Position numbers and translations under genes: made by a program. From contig JAGWVJ010000013.1 of NCBI GenBank assembly GCA_018970945.1, forward strand, positions 1 through 41,427: a DNA stretch of 41,427 bases, given 5' to 3'. Of this stretch, positions 16,278-25,222 are shown piece after piece (positions within the stretch are counted from its first letter, which is position 1; the number at the start of each line of letters is the position of its first letter). The notes below the pieces were generated by a model, which ran no database searches, had not been told where the DNA came from, and saw nothing but the letters and a program-made list of their open reading frames with translations. Source of the DNA: Cyanobacteria bacterium REEB417. GTDB taxonomy: Bacteria > Cyanobacteriota > Cyanobacteriia > PCC-6307 > Cyanobiaceae.

Positions 16278-18458
16278 ATGACTGTCGCAGCAGCTACGTC
16301 TTCGATGTTGAAGGGGCGTCCTCTGGCTCCGTCTGGAGAAGAATTCAGGATCTACAGTGGTTCTGCGCACCCGCTGGGTGCCACTGTCGACGATGAAGGC
16401 GTCAACTTTTCGATCTACAGCGCTAATGCCACATCTGTGCAGTTGTTGCTGTTTCGAGATCCGAGTGATCTGGAGCCCTTCAAAGTCATTGATCTGAATG
16501 TTGTCGGCAACAAAAGCTTTTTCCTCTGGCATGTTTATGTCGAGGGTCTGAAGCCTGGCGCTGGCTACGCCTATCGTGTCGACGGGCCACGGGATCCCCG
16601 CAATGGTCACCGTTTTGACCCTGAGAAGGTGTTGGTTGACCCCTATTCCAAGGGAAACTATCTGGGACTCTGGGATCGAGGGGCAGCCTGCCGCCCCGGG
16701 GACAATCTTCATCAGAGCATCCGCGGCGTGGTGATCGATACCCGCGGCTACGACTGGGAAGGTGACCAGCCATTGCGTCGTCCCATGGCAGAGACAGTCA
16801 TCTATGAGATGCACGTGGGTGGATTCACGAAGAGCCCAACCAGTGGCGTTCAGCATCCAGGCACGTTCAGGGGATTGGTTGAAAAAATACCCTACCTCCA
16901 AGAATTGGGTGTTACGGCAGTTGAATTGCTGCCTGTTTTCAGTTTCGACTGCACCGATGTCATCAAGGAGTTTGATGGCAACAAGCTCGTCAATTACTGG
17001 GGTTACAGCACGATGGGGTATTTCGCTCCCCATCAGGCCTATTGCATCAGCCCGCAAACAGGCAGCCACGTCAACGAATTCCGTGACATGGTCAAGGCCC
17101 TGCACAAGGCGGGTATTGAAGTGATCCTTGATGTGGTGTTCAACCACACAGACGAAGGTAACCATCAAGGGCCAATGTTCTCATTCAAAGGCCTTGATAA
17201 CAATACCTATTATTATCTGACCGGGGCCGATGGTTCAAGAGAATATTACTACGATTACACAGGCTGTGGTAATACTTTCAACTGCAACCATCCGATCGGC
17301 GAGAAGTTCATCCTTGACTGTCTTCGCTATTGGGTGCAGGAGATGCACGTCGATGGCTTCCGCTTTGATGAAGGCTCTGTTCTTACCCGCGGTGAAGATG
17401 GATCACCGTTGCCCCATCCACCGGTGATCTGGTCGATCGAATTGGATGATGTGCTTGGAAGCAGCAAGGTGATTGCTGAGGCCTGGGATGCTGCGGGTCT
17501 GTATCAGATTGGTTATTTCCCCGGCGCCCGTTGGGCCGAATGGAATGGTAAGTATCGCGACGCGATCCGTCGTTTTGTCAAAGGCGATCCAGGGGTGATT
17601 GGAGAGCTGGCATCACGGATCACCGGAAGTGCTGACCTCTATGAGTGGCAACATGAAGAACCGGTCAACAGCATCAACTTCATCACCGCCCATGATGGCT
17701 TCACGCTTTATGACCTCTGCGCATACAACGAGAAGCACAATTGGGCCAATGGTGAAAACAGCAATGATGGCGTCACTGAAAATCTCAGTTGGAACTGTGG
17801 TGTAGAGGGCGAAACAGGCGATCAATTCGTGATTGACCTTCGCAAGCGGCAGGTCAAAAATTTCGCCACTCTTTTGATGCTTTCGATGGGCGTTCCCATG
17901 ATGGTGGGTGGCGATGAGTTCATGCGAACCCAGAAAGGTAACAACAATACCTACTGCCAGGATAACGATCTCAATTGGTTCGACTGGCAAAAGATAGCTT
18001 CCCCTGACTCCCAGGAAATGATTCGCTTCTGGAAGCTATTGATGCAGAAGCGTAGTGATTATATCCACCACTTCAAGGGTAAGTATTTCACCGGGAAAGT
18101 CAGCCGTTTCGGTGTGCCCGAGATCAGCTGGCATGGCCCACAGCTCAATCAACCCAATTGGGATGATCCGAATGCTCGCTGTCTTGCCCTGACCCTTGGT
18201 GACACAGCAGAGGATACGGATGGCTTGGCGAATGTTCACGTCATGATGAATATGTATTGGGAACCTGTTGAATTCCGACTCCCGCGTTTTGATGGCTTGA
18301 ATTGGCGCCGGACCATCGATACCGCCCAGCCGTCTCCCAACGACATCTTGCCTCTTGCTGAGGCGCCCGTCTTCAGTGGTGATTCCTATCTGGTGACTGG
18401 CCGGAGCATTGTTGCCTTCACAACTCGGATTCCCTTGACTGAGGCGAGCAGCGCATGA
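16278..18458 (+). CDS. glgX: Glycogen debranching enzyme GlgX (isoamylase type, GH13)
   Basis: A 726-residue alpha-1,6-glucosidase that trims branch points of glycogen. The N-terminal beta-sandwich (CBM48) contains GATVDDEGVNFSIYSANATS. The GH13 barrel has YEMHVGGFT, NYWGYSTMGYFAPH and VILDVVFNHTDEGN. The nucleophile is Asp364 (GFRFDEG), the acid/base Glu401 (IAEAWD), and the third acid Asp473 (TAHDGF). GGDEFMRTQKGNNNTYCQDN is typical of GlgX/TreX enzymes. ATG 16278 is preferred over ATG 16203. Codon third positions are clearly more AT-rich than in neighbours outside this segment. It is followed after 202 nt by the AGE-STAS gene, with a shared terminator beyond. Confidence 0.93.
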   Translation: MTVAAATSSMLKGRPLAPSGEEFRIYSGSAHPLGATVDDEGVNFSIYSANATSVQLLLFRDPSDLEPFKVIDLNVVGNKSFFLWHVYVEGLKPGAGYAYRVDGPRDPRNGHRFDPEKVLVDPYSKGNYLGLWDRGAACRPGDNLHQSIRGVVIDTRGYDWEGDQPLRRPMAETVIYEMHVGGFTKSPTSGVQHPGTFRGLVEKIPYLQELGVTAVELLPVFSFDCTDVIKEFDGNKLVNYWGYSTMGYFAPHQAYCISPQTGSHVNEFRDMVKALHKAGIEVILDVVFNHTDEGNHQGPMFSFKGLDNNTYYYLTGADGSREYYYDYTGCGNTFNCNHPIGEKFILDCLRYWVQEMHVDGFRFDEGSVLTRGEDGSPLPHPPVIWSIELDDVLGSSKVIAEAWDAAGLYQIGYFPGARWAEWNGKYRDAIRRFVKGDPGVIGELASRITGSADLYEWQHEEPVNSINFITAHDGFTLYDLCAYNEKHNWANGENSNDGVTENLSWNCGVEGETGDQFVIDLRKRQVKNFATLLMLSMGVPMMVGGDEFMRTQKGNNNTYCQDNDLNWFDWQKIASPDSQEMIRFWKLLMQKRSDYIHHFKGKYFTGKVSRFGVPEISWHGPQLNQPNWDDPNARCLALTLGDTAEDTDGLANVHVMMNMYWEPVEFRLPRFDGLNWRRTIDTAQPSPNDILPLAEAPVFSGDSYLVTGRSIVAFTTRIPLTEASSA

Positions 18459-18495
18459 ACCATTAAGTCTCTGCGACCCAACGCCTTGCCCAGCC

Positions 18496-18541
18496 AGCGT
18501 TGAAGTGCTTGGCGACTATCGCCGAAGCGTTGAACTGCTTG
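18496..18541 (+). repeat. Direct repeats flanking a palindrome, glgX/AGE gap
   Basis: AGCGTTGAAGTGCTTG (18496-18511) recurs as AGCGTTGAACTGCTTG (18526-18541), one mismatch, exactly 30 nt apart. Between and partly within them lies the inverted repeat GGCGA-cta-TCGCC (18510-18522). This arrangement could be a regulator binding site or a small RNA hairpin. It also falls inside a possible small reading frame. Confidence 0.55.
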
Positions 18542-18664
18542 ATCTGGCTCATTCCTTTGGTTGTCATTTCAGGCTTCTTTAATGAGTCTGTATTCAGTGA
18601 AGCTCATGAGCCATTTGCTGGGAATCCAATTTTTCCCCCTCCAAATCACTTACTTCAGTCATGA
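18500..18664 (+). CDS. Possible small membrane peptide before AGE-STAS gene
   Basis: A short frame open from 18467, with TTG candidates at 18500, 18509 and 18530, encodes up to 54 residues. A hydrophobic helix (ALNCLIWLIPLVVISGFF) is followed by a polar, proline-rich tail ending FPPPNHLLQS. The TGA stop (18662-18664) overlaps the ATG of the next gene (ATGA), which itself has no visible Shine-Dalgarno; this is the arrangement expected for translational coupling. Against it: only TTG starts, no good ribosome binding site, and part of it is a direct repeat. I list it as a candidate, not a firm gene. Confidence 0.3.
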   Translation: MKCLATIAEALNCLIWLIPLVVISGFFNESVFSEAHEPFAGNPIFPPPNHLLQS

Positions 18665-20814
18665 CTGGCCAGCTTGACTTCTCTTTTTCTGATCTGATTG
18701 CAGGCTACATTCGTAAGGTTGATTTCCCTGATGTCTTTGATAGTCAGGGCACTGTTGACCTCGAGACCTCGGATGGTCGCACCTTCACCGTCAAGGTCAC
18801 TTCTGCCTGCTATGCCGAACTGGTGCGCAACCTTGGTGAGCCCTTTCAAGTGGCTCCCAGCATGCGTGATCTGCTCAAGGTCGGGCGCTTTCTGCATGCC
18901 TATGGCCTGTTTTACCCCGAGGCCAATGGTCTGAAATTTGAAGCCAAGCACATTCTGTTGTTTGGCCGAACTGAAGATCATCTGCGCTTTGAAGAACAGA
19001 ATTGGTGGATTCACCAGATTCAGCAACTGCTCAACTTCTACCTTGAATCCCAGTTCCAGGTCAACGAAGGGGAGACCATTGACTTCAGAAACTTCCGGAC
19101 TGACCTCAGCGCTGAGGGTAAGAAGCTTGATGGGGTTCAGAATCTTGACACTATCTCACGCCTGGTCTATGGCTTTGCCACGGCCTACATGATGACCGGT
19201 GACGAGCGGGCACTGGAGGCTGCCACCAAGGGGACGGCCTACATGCAGAAGCATTTCCGTCATCGCAACACCACTGAAGGCATCACCTATTGGTACAGCC
19301 AGATTGATATTCAGTCTGATGGTTCCATCCGCAAGTACATGGGTTCAACTGCTGGTGGCGATGAGGGCGGTAATGCCATCCCTTGCTATGAGCAGATTTA
19401 TGCCCTTGCTGGCCCGACGCAGACCTATCGTCTGACGGGAGACAAGAACATTCTCGTTGACATCGAGGATACGATTTCATTCCTTGACCGTTATTACAAG
19501 GACCACGGTCCCTACGGTGGTTACTATTCCCATATCGACCCGGTCACCTTTGATGCCAAGGCAGATTCTCTTGGCATCAACAAGGCCAAGAAGAATTGGA
19601 ACTCGGTAGGAGACCATGCCCCTGCCTATCTGATTAACCTTTATCTGGCAACCGAAAAGCCCGAATACGCCGATTTCCTCGAATACACGTTTGACACCAT
19701 CTGTGATCACTTCCCCGATTACGGATACAGCCCATTCATGAATGAGAAATTCTTTGATGACTGGTCACGTGATCTGAACTGGGGTATTCACCAGGCCCGT
19801 TGTGTTGTCGGTCATAACCTCAAGGTGGCTTGGAACCTCACGCGCATGCAGAGCCTGAGGCCCAAGGAGAGTTACAAGACCTTCGCGCATCAGATTGCCG
19901 ATGCGATTCCAGGCGCCGGTTGTGACAACCAGCGTGGCGGCTGGTACGACATGATGGAGCGGACCAAAAAAGATGGCGAAGATTTCTATCGCCTTGTCTG
20001 GCACGATCGCAAAGCCTGGTGGCAGCAGGAGCAGGGGATTCTTGCCTACTACATCATGGCGGGTGTCTACAACGACAAGCCCGAGTATCTGAACTACGCC
20101 CGAGAGGGATCTGCGTTCTACAACGGTTGGTTCCTCGATTACGAACAGGGCGGTATTTACTTCAATGTCCTTGCCAATGGCCAGCCCTATGCACTCGGTA
20201 GCGAGCGCGGCAAGGGCAGTCACTCGATGGCTGGCTATCACTCCTTTGAGTTGTGCTTCCTCGCGGCGATTTACAGCAATCTGCTTGTCAATCGTTTGCC
20301 GATGGACTTCTTCTTCAGCCCCAATCCTGGAGCCTGGCCCGATAACATCCTTCGTGTTGCTCCGGATCTTCTCCCTAAGGGAAGCATTGAGCTGACAGAG
20401 GTCTGGATCAATGACAAGATTCATGAGGATTTTGATTCTCAGAATCTGTTTGTCAGACTCCCAGTCAGTGATCAGCCGCTCAAGGTTCGTTGCCGCATCA
20501 CCCCTGCTGGTATGGGTTTTGATGCCCATCTCCTCAGCTTCGAGAATGGCATTGCGACATTCTCGCTCAATGGTGAGCTGAACACGTCAACACTTCGCTA
20601 TCTCAAGCGTGAGGTTGAGAAGCTTAAGGATCTCAATGGCGTAATTCTTGACATGATGAACCTCGCTTGCATCAGTGATACAGGTTGGAACTATCTGCTG
20701 TTTACAAAACAGCGTGCTGGCGCCAGCTTCTCCGTCACCCTGCGCAACCTCTCGGAAACGATTCACCGTTCCTTGCTCGATGCGGAATTGGATGAAGAAT
20801 TCACACTTGGCTGA
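18661..20814 (+). CDS. AGE-family epimerase-like barrel fused to a STAS domain
   Basis: A 717-residue soluble protein in three parts. Residues 1 to about 115 form a beta-rich domain (GTVDLETSDGRTFTVKV, then LLKVGRFLHAYGLFYPE) that I cannot assign. Residues about 120-610 match the alpha/alpha-barrel of N-acylglucosamine/cellobiose 2-epimerases: HGPYGGYYSHIDP, GHNLKVAWNL with His385, AWWQQEQGILAYY (Trp453-Trp454), and GYHSFELCFL with His527. Residues 630-717 resemble a STAS (anti-sigma antagonist) domain: GIATFSLNGELNTSTLRYLK, LDMMNLACISDTGWNYLL. Aligned on Gly675, the usual phosphoserine position holds Asp673. An isomerase or glycoside-active enzyme under regulatory control is plausible; the substrate is unknown. 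It lies in the glgX operon and ends before a strong terminator. Confidence 0.8.
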   Translation: MTGQLDFSFSDLIAGYIRKVDFPDVFDSQGTVDLETSDGRTFTVKVTSACYAELVRNLGEPFQVAPSMRDLLKVGRFLHAYGLFYPEANGLKFEAKHILLFGRTEDHLRFEEQNWWIHQIQQLLNFYLESQFQVNEGETIDFRNFRTDLSAEGKKLDGVQNLDTISRLVYGFATAYMMTGDERALEAATKGTAYMQKHFRHRNTTEGITYWYSQIDIQSDGSIRKYMGSTAGGDEGGNAIPCYEQIYALAGPTQTYRLTGDKNILVDIEDTISFLDRYYKDHGPYGGYYSHIDPVTFDAKADSLGINKAKKNWNSVGDHAPAYLINLYLATEKPEYADFLEYTFDTICDHFPDYGYSPFMNEKFFDDWSRDLNWGIHQARCVVGHNLKVAWNLTRMQSLRPKESYKTFAHQIADAIPGAGCDNQRGGWYDMMERTKKDGEDFYRLVWHDRKAWWQQEQGILAYYIMAGVYNDKPEYLNYAREGSAFYNGWFLDYEQGGIYFNVLANGQPYALGSERGKGSHSMAGYHSFELCFLAAIYSNLLVNRLPMDFFFSPNPGAWPDNILRVAPDLLPKGSIELTEVWINDKIHEDFDSQNLFVRLPVSDQPLKVRCRITPAGMGFDAHLLSFENGIATFSLNGELNTSTLRYLKREVEKLKDLNGVILDMMNLACISDTGWNYLLFTKQRAGASFSVTLRNLSETIHRSLLDAELDEEFTLG

Positions 20815-20868
20815 TGGCAATTGTTCGGCCATGACTGCCATGGCCTGACGCGTGACCTGATAGCACCG

Positions 20869-20904
20869 GCCCCACTGCTGAAGCGGCAGTGGGGCTCTTT
20901 TGTC
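20869..20904 (+). terminator. Rho-independent terminator of the glgX operon
   Basis: GCCCCACTGC (20869-20878) and GCAGTGGGGC (20886-20895) form a perfect 10-bp stem with a 7-nt loop, followed by TCTTTTGTC. It lies 54 nt after the AGE-STAS stop codon and shows that the next gene is a separate transcription unit. Confidence 0.9.
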
Positions 20905-20973
20905 TGTCATCCCGCCAGGCTTGTGGGCTCACGCCTCACACCACCAGCACCTTCCGTTTACTCCCGCATACCC

Positions 20974-22485
20974 GTGTCAGGCGAATCTCGGTTGCAGCAA
21001 CAGATTGAGCAGCTCAACAGCGACGCCATTCAGGCGGCGCGCCTGGGTGATGACACCCGTGCCGAGTCGTTGTGGTCAGCGGCTCTGGCACTGGATGGCA
21101 CCCAGGTGAGCATCCGCGCCAATCTGTCGCGTTTGTTGTTCAAGCTTGGGCGCGACGAAGCTGTGCTGGCGCTATTGGATGGGGTGCCCACGGCGCTGGC
21201 GTCACCCGCCCTGTTGATGCTGCAGGGGCAGAGTGCTCTGCGGCTCAGACGTTATGCGGCCGCGCACACCGCATTCGTTGCGGCCTCGCGGCTGCTGCCC
21301 GATGACCCTTCGGTGCTTCTTGCCCTGAGCCAGGCTGCGATCGGTTCGGGGTTGTTGGATCAGGCTGTGACGTTGCTGCAGGGGTTGCATCAGCGGTTCC
21401 CCGCTGAACCAGAGCCACTGCTCAATCTGGCTGTCGCCATGGGTGAGTCTGGCCGGCTCGATGCCGCCGCCGCCCTGCACGTCACGCTTCTGGATCGCTA
21501 CGGCGACCAGGAGCCCGTGCGACTGAACGCCACGCGCTTCTTTCTGCAGCTCGGTGACCTTGAGAAAGCCGAGGCCTCATTCCGGCCATTGCGCGGACGT
21601 GTTGTCCAGAGTCTTGCCATTGCCCTGCTGAACGCCGAACTGGCCCTGGCACGCGGCGAACGTGATACGGCGCACGACGCGCTGATGGCGGCCCGTGCTC
21701 TGGATCCGCGCAATCTCGATGTCTCCCTCCCCTTGTTCTATGGGCTTTTGGATCAGGGCGACCACGACAAGGCCACGGCTCTGATCGCCGACCTGTGGCC
21801 ACCGCCATCGGATCAGCTGCCGTCGACACGCCTGTTCGCTGCCATTGCCGATCTGCCTGCTGCGGATCAACGCGCGCTGGGACTCTCGATGCCGTTGACC
21901 CCCGCAGACCTTGTCAAGACCCTGCCGCTGCTGGATCCTGACGAGCCGCTGCTGGAGCATTGCCGCACGGCCCTGTGCTCGGAGCAGACACTTCTGTATG
22001 AGCGTCCCGGCAAGCCGACACGTGGGGGTTCCCAGAGCTACGAAGTGTTGGATCGCTCGGATGGCCCCTGGCCACAGCTGCAGCAGCGCCTGCGCGCTGC
22101 GGTGACACGCTGTGTTGCTGACTATGACGGTCACGGCGATTGGTACAGGGCCTTTCGCCTGCATGAGCGAACGCCTGAGTCGCTGCGCCTGAGCGGTTGG
22201 GGCGTGGTGCTGCAGGCCGGTGGTCGCCAATTGCGCCACACCCATCCCGAGGCGGTGCTCAGTGGTGTGCTTTATCTGGGGTTGCCGCCCCTCAATAGCG
22301 CTGCCGAAACACGGGAGGGTGCCCTCTGGTTCAGTCCTCCATCCTGGAGAACGGCTTCCGAGGCGGGTCTTTTTGTGCAACCGGCAGTCGGATTGCTGGT
22401 GCTGTTCCCCTCGTTTTTGCCCCACGAAACAATTCCGTATACGAATGAAGGCCAGAGGATCTGTCTGGCCTTCAATGTCAGTTAA
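20974..22485 (+). CDS. TPR protein with C-terminal 2OG-Fe(II) oxygenase domain
   Basis: A 503-residue cytosolic protein. Residues about 1-290 are tetratricopeptide-like helical repeats (for example AIQAARLGDDTRAESLWSAA, LLNLAVAMGESGRLDAAAAL). The C-terminal about 170 residues match the putative 2-oxoglutarate/iron oxygenase family seen in cyanobacteria and cyanophages. Iron ligands are probably His422/His424 (RHTHPEAVLSGVLYL) and His484 (FPSFLPHETIP), followed by the 2OG-binding RICLAFN. The TPR part probably recruits a protein partner or substrate. I use GTG 20974, because any earlier start would place the upstream operon's terminator inside the coding region. It ends 54 nt from the convergent pnp. 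Confidence 0.8.
   Translation: MSGESRLQQQIEQLNSDAIQAARLGDDTRAESLWSAALALDGTQVSIRANLSRLLFKLGRDEAVLALLDGVPTALASPALLMLQGQSALRLRRYAAAHTAFVAASRLLPDDPSVLLALSQAAIGSGLLDQAVTLLQGLHQRFPAEPEPLLNLAVAMGESGRLDAAAALHVTLLDRYGDQEPVRLNATRFFLQLGDLEKAEASFRPLRGRVVQSLAIALLNAELALARGERDTAHDALMAARALDPRNLDVSLPLFYGLLDQGDHDKATALIADLWPPPSDQLPSTRLFAAIADLPAADQRALGLSMPLTPADLVKTLPLLDPDEPLLEHCRTALCSEQTLLYERPGKPTRGGSQSYEVLDRSDGPWPQLQQRLRAAVTRCVADYDGHGDWYRAFRLHERTPESLRLSGWGVVLQAGGRQLRHTHPEAVLSGVLYLGLPPLNSAAETREGALWFSPPSWRTASEAGLFVQPAVGLLVLFPSFLPHETIPYTNEGQRICLAFNVS
22448..22472. repeat. Perfect 9-bp inverted repeat at 3' end of TPR gene
   Basis: AAGGCCAGA (22448-22456) pairs with TCTGGCCTT (22464-22472) across 7 nt. It lies in the last codons of the TPR-oxygenase gene, between it and convergent pnp. 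There is no U-tract on either strand, so it is a weak terminator candidate or an mRNA 3' stem. Confidence 0.4.
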
Positions 22486-22539
22486 CTGGGGGTATCAGTT
22501 GAACGTTCGTCCGTAGCAGGGGTTGTGCGCCGTGTGGCG

Positions 22540-24681
22540 TCAAGCCTCGGCTTCGCCTGCTGAGCCATCCTGTTGGGGGACGCCACGCAGGGTGAGGTTG
22601 ATGCGACCGCGGTTGTCGATTTCGCGCACGCGTACCGTGACCTGATCGCCGACATTGACCACGTCTTCCACCTTCTCCACCCGCGCTTCGGAGAGCTGGG
22701 AGATGTGGATCATGCCTTCCTTGCCCGGCAGGATCTCGACAAAGGCACCGATGGGGATCACCCGGGTGACCGTACCGCTGAAGACTTCGCCTTCAGAGAC
22801 GCGTCGGGTGAGGCCTTCGATGATCCGCTGGGCTTCTTCGGCGGCGGCACCGTCGTGGCTGGCGATCGTCACCACACCGCCATCTTCGATGTCGATCTTG
22901 GTGTTGGTGCGCTCGGTGATGCCCTTGATGGTGCGCCCACCGGGGCCGATCACGGTACCGATGAGCTCAGGATCAATGCGGAAGCTCAGCAACCGAGGGG
23001 CATGGGGGCTCAGGGTCTCCCGCGGCTTGTCGATGGCTTCGAGCATTTTTTCGAGGATGTGCAGCCGTGCCGGCCGTGCCTGGTTGATGGCGTCAGCCAC
23101 CGTGCCCATCGCAAGGCCGGTGATCTTCATGTCCATCTGCAGGGCCGTGATGCCCTTGTCGGTTCCGGCGACCTTGAAGTCCATGTCACCGAGGAAATCC
23201 TCGATGCCCTGGATGTCGGTCAGGATCCTGACGTCACCGCCTTCGCGGATCAGTCCCATGGCCGCACCGCTGACCGGGGCCTTGAGGGGTACCCCGGCAT
23301 CCATCAGGGCCAGGGTGCTGCCACACACCGACCCCATCGAGGTGGAGCCATTGGAGCTCAGACACTCGGAGACCACCCGCAGCACATAGGGGAACGATTC
23401 CTTGGGGGGCAGCACGGGTACCAGCGCCCGCTCGGCCAGGGCACCGTGGCCGATTTCGCGTCGACCGGGGCTGCGCATCGGCCGGGTCTCGCCCGTTGAG
23501 TAGGGCGGGAAGTTGTAGTGATGCAGGTAGGTCTTCTCAGTCGATGGATTCAGGTCGTCCATCTCCTGGGCATCGCTGGGGGTCCCCAGGGTGGCGCAGG
23601 ACAGCACCTGGGTCAGGCCGCGCTGGAACAGGCCTGAGCCGTGGACCCGCTTGGGCAGCACGCCGACCGCCGCCTGGATCGGCCGCACCTCATCGAGCTT
23701 GCGACCGTCGACCCTGACGCCGTCTTTGATGATCTGCTCGCGCATCAGCTTCTTGGTCAGTGCCTTGTAGCTGTTGCCGAGAGCCTTGCTCTGGCTGCTC
23801 ACCGCCACGCGGACGGCATCGTCATCCTTGAGGCCCTCGATTTTGAGGCTGACATCAGCCTTGATGGCATCGAGCTTGTCGTCGCGCTCGGTCTTGGTCT
23901 GGGAGAACTCCTTGAGCACCTCAGCAATGCGCTTGCCGCACTCTTTTTCGAGAAAGCTGGGCAACGTGGTGTCTTCGCTGCGTGCCTCGGGGATGACCTG
24001 CTCGATGCCAAGGGTCTTGAGCAGATCGAGCTGAGCTTTGATCAGTTCGTTAACCGCTTCGTAGCCGAAGTCGATCGCTTCGATCACATCCTGCTCGGGG
24101 AGCTGGTTGGCACCGGCCTCGACCATGATCACCCCTGCTGGCGTTCCGGCGACAACCAGATCGAGGTCGCTGCGCTCAATCTCGCGGTAGCTGGGATTAA
24201 GCACGAAATCGTCGCCCAACAGGCCGACACGCACGGCGGCCATGGGCCCGTGGAACGGAATCTTGGCCAGCAGGGTGGCCATCGAGGCACCGGTCACCGC
24301 CAGCACATCGGGTGGCACCCGTTCGTCGAGCGAGAGGCAGGTGGCCACGATCTGCAGATCGTCGCGCATCCAGCCTGGAAACAACGGGCGCATCGGCCTG
24401 TCGATCAGACGGGCGATCAGGGTGGCCCGTTCGGGGGGGCGGCTCTCGCGTCGCATGAAGCTGCCAGGGATGCGCCCGGCCGCATAGAGCCGCTCCTCGT
24501 AGTCGCAGATCAGGGGCAGAAAATCGATGCCCTCACGACCGCCCGAGCGGGTGGCGGTGACCAGCACTGCGGTGTCCCCGCACTCAACCATGACCGAGCC
24601 CCCGGCCTGGGGGGCAAAACGACCTGTGGTCAGCCGGATCTCCCGACCATCGAAGGAGATCGACTGAGTTTGTCCTTGCAC
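22540..24681 (-). CDS. pnp: Polynucleotide phosphorylase
   Basis: A 713-residue phosphorolytic 3'-5' exoribonuclease, a core part of bacterial RNA decay. It has two RNase PH-like domains ([19 protein letters not shown]; then [21 protein letters not shown] and [17 protein letters not shown]), a helical linker between them, a KH domain ([16 protein letters not shown]) and a C-terminal S1 domain ([20 protein letters not shown]). The start is GTG 24681. It is the last gene of a minus-strand run but is separated from rpsN by an intrinsic terminator, so it probably has its own promoter in the 24682-24800 gap. Length is normal. Confidence 0.97.
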   Translation of the reverse strand: MQGQTQSISFDGREIRLTTGRFAPQAGGSVMVECGDTAVLVTATRSGGREGIDFLPLICDYEERLYAAGRIPGSFMRRESRPPERATLIARLIDRPMRPLFPGWMRDDLQIVATCLSLDERVPPDVLAVTGASMATLLAKIPFHGPMAAVRVGLLGDDFVLNPSYREIERSDLDLVVAGTPAGVIMVEAGANQLPEQDVIEAIDFGYEAVNELIKAQLDLLKTLGIEQVIPEARSEDTTLPSFLEKECGKRIAEVLKEFSQTKTERDDKLDAIKADVSLKIEGLKDDDAVRVAVSSQSKALGNSYKALTKKLMREQIIKDGVRVDGRKLDEVRPIQAAVGVLPKRVHGSGLFQRGLTQVLSCATLGTPSDAQEMDDLNPSTEKTYLHHYNFPPYSTGETRPMRSPGRREIGHGALAERALVPVLPPKESFPYVLRVVSECLSSNGSTSMGSVCGSTLALMDAGVPLKAPVSGAAMGLIREGGDVRILTDIQGIEDFLGDMDFKVAGTDKGITALQMDMKITGLAMGTVADAINQARPARLHILEKMLEAIDKPRETLSPHAPRLLSFRIDPELIGTVIGPGGRTIKGITERTNTKIDIEDGGVVTIASHDGAAAEEAQRIIEGLTRRVSEGEVFSGTVTRVIPIGAFVEILPGKEGMIHISQLSEARVEKVEDVVNVGDQVTVRVREIDNRGRINLTLRGVPQQDGSAGEAEA

Positions 24682-24805
24682 TGGGCTTTATGTCCTTTTG
24701 TTGTCACATCCCATTCTCGCATCTGGTGTCCTTGGGTTGCCGGTCTTTTCTCTTTTTTCATGCTTTGCCGCCAGCCCCGGTGGCGTGATTGACCCCTCCG
24801 GCTAC

Positions 24806-24829
24806 AAAAAAAGCGCCCTCGCGGGCGCT
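24806..24829 (-). terminator. Rho-independent terminator of rpsN
   Basis: On the reverse strand AGCGCCC-GCGA-GGGCGCT is followed by a run of T's (A's at 24806-24812 on the plus strand). It is 26 nt past the rpsN stop and 125 nt before the pnp start. Confidence 0.9.
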
Positions 24830-24855
24830 GATGGCTGGGAGCCGTGAGCCGGTGC

Positions 24856-25158
24856 TCACCAGCTCGACTTGACCACGCCGGGCAATTCACCCTTGTGGGC
24901 ACGCTCGCGCAATTGGTTGCGGCACAGGCCGAAATCGCGGTAGACCCCGCGGGGTTTGCCGGTGGCCCAGCAGCGGTTGCGCACCCGGGTGGGGGCGCTG
25001 TTGCGGGGCAGAGCCTGAATCTTGCGGTGGATCTCAAGCCGCTCCATCGGGTCAGCGGCTGCTTCGAAGGCGGCCCTGAGTGCCTCGCGCTTGGCGGCGA
25101 AGCGCTCGACCATTTTTTTGCGCTTGGTATCGCGCGCAATCATCGACTTCTTCGCCAT
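24856..25158 (-). CDS. rpsN: 30S ribosomal protein S14
   Basis: A 100-residue S14 of the zinc-free (long) type: [20 protein letters not shown] at the N-terminus and [20 protein letters not shown] followed by [20 protein letters not shown] at the conserved end. It binds the 3' domain of 16S rRNA in the small-subunit head. The CxxC pairs of the zinc-binding short form are absent. As is usual in cyanobacteria, the gene stands outside the main ribosomal operon. It lies 64 nt after rseP and is closed by its own terminator. Confidence 0.97.
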   Translation of the reverse strand: MAKKSMIARDTKRKKMVERFAAKREALRAAFEAAADPMERLEIHRKIQALPRNSAPTRVRNRCWATGKPRGVYRDFGLCRNQLRERAHKGELPGVVKSSW

Positions 25159-25222
25159 CCGGCTCGATTGATCCCTTGATTAGTTGCCCATCGTAGCGGT
25201 TCAGGGGCCCTGCCACCTGCGC

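Noticed and set aside
20821-20973. N-terminal extension of the TPR-oxygenase starting at TTG 20821
   Set aside because: It would translate through the strong intrinsic terminator of the preceding operon. The TPR pattern begins only after GTG 20974.
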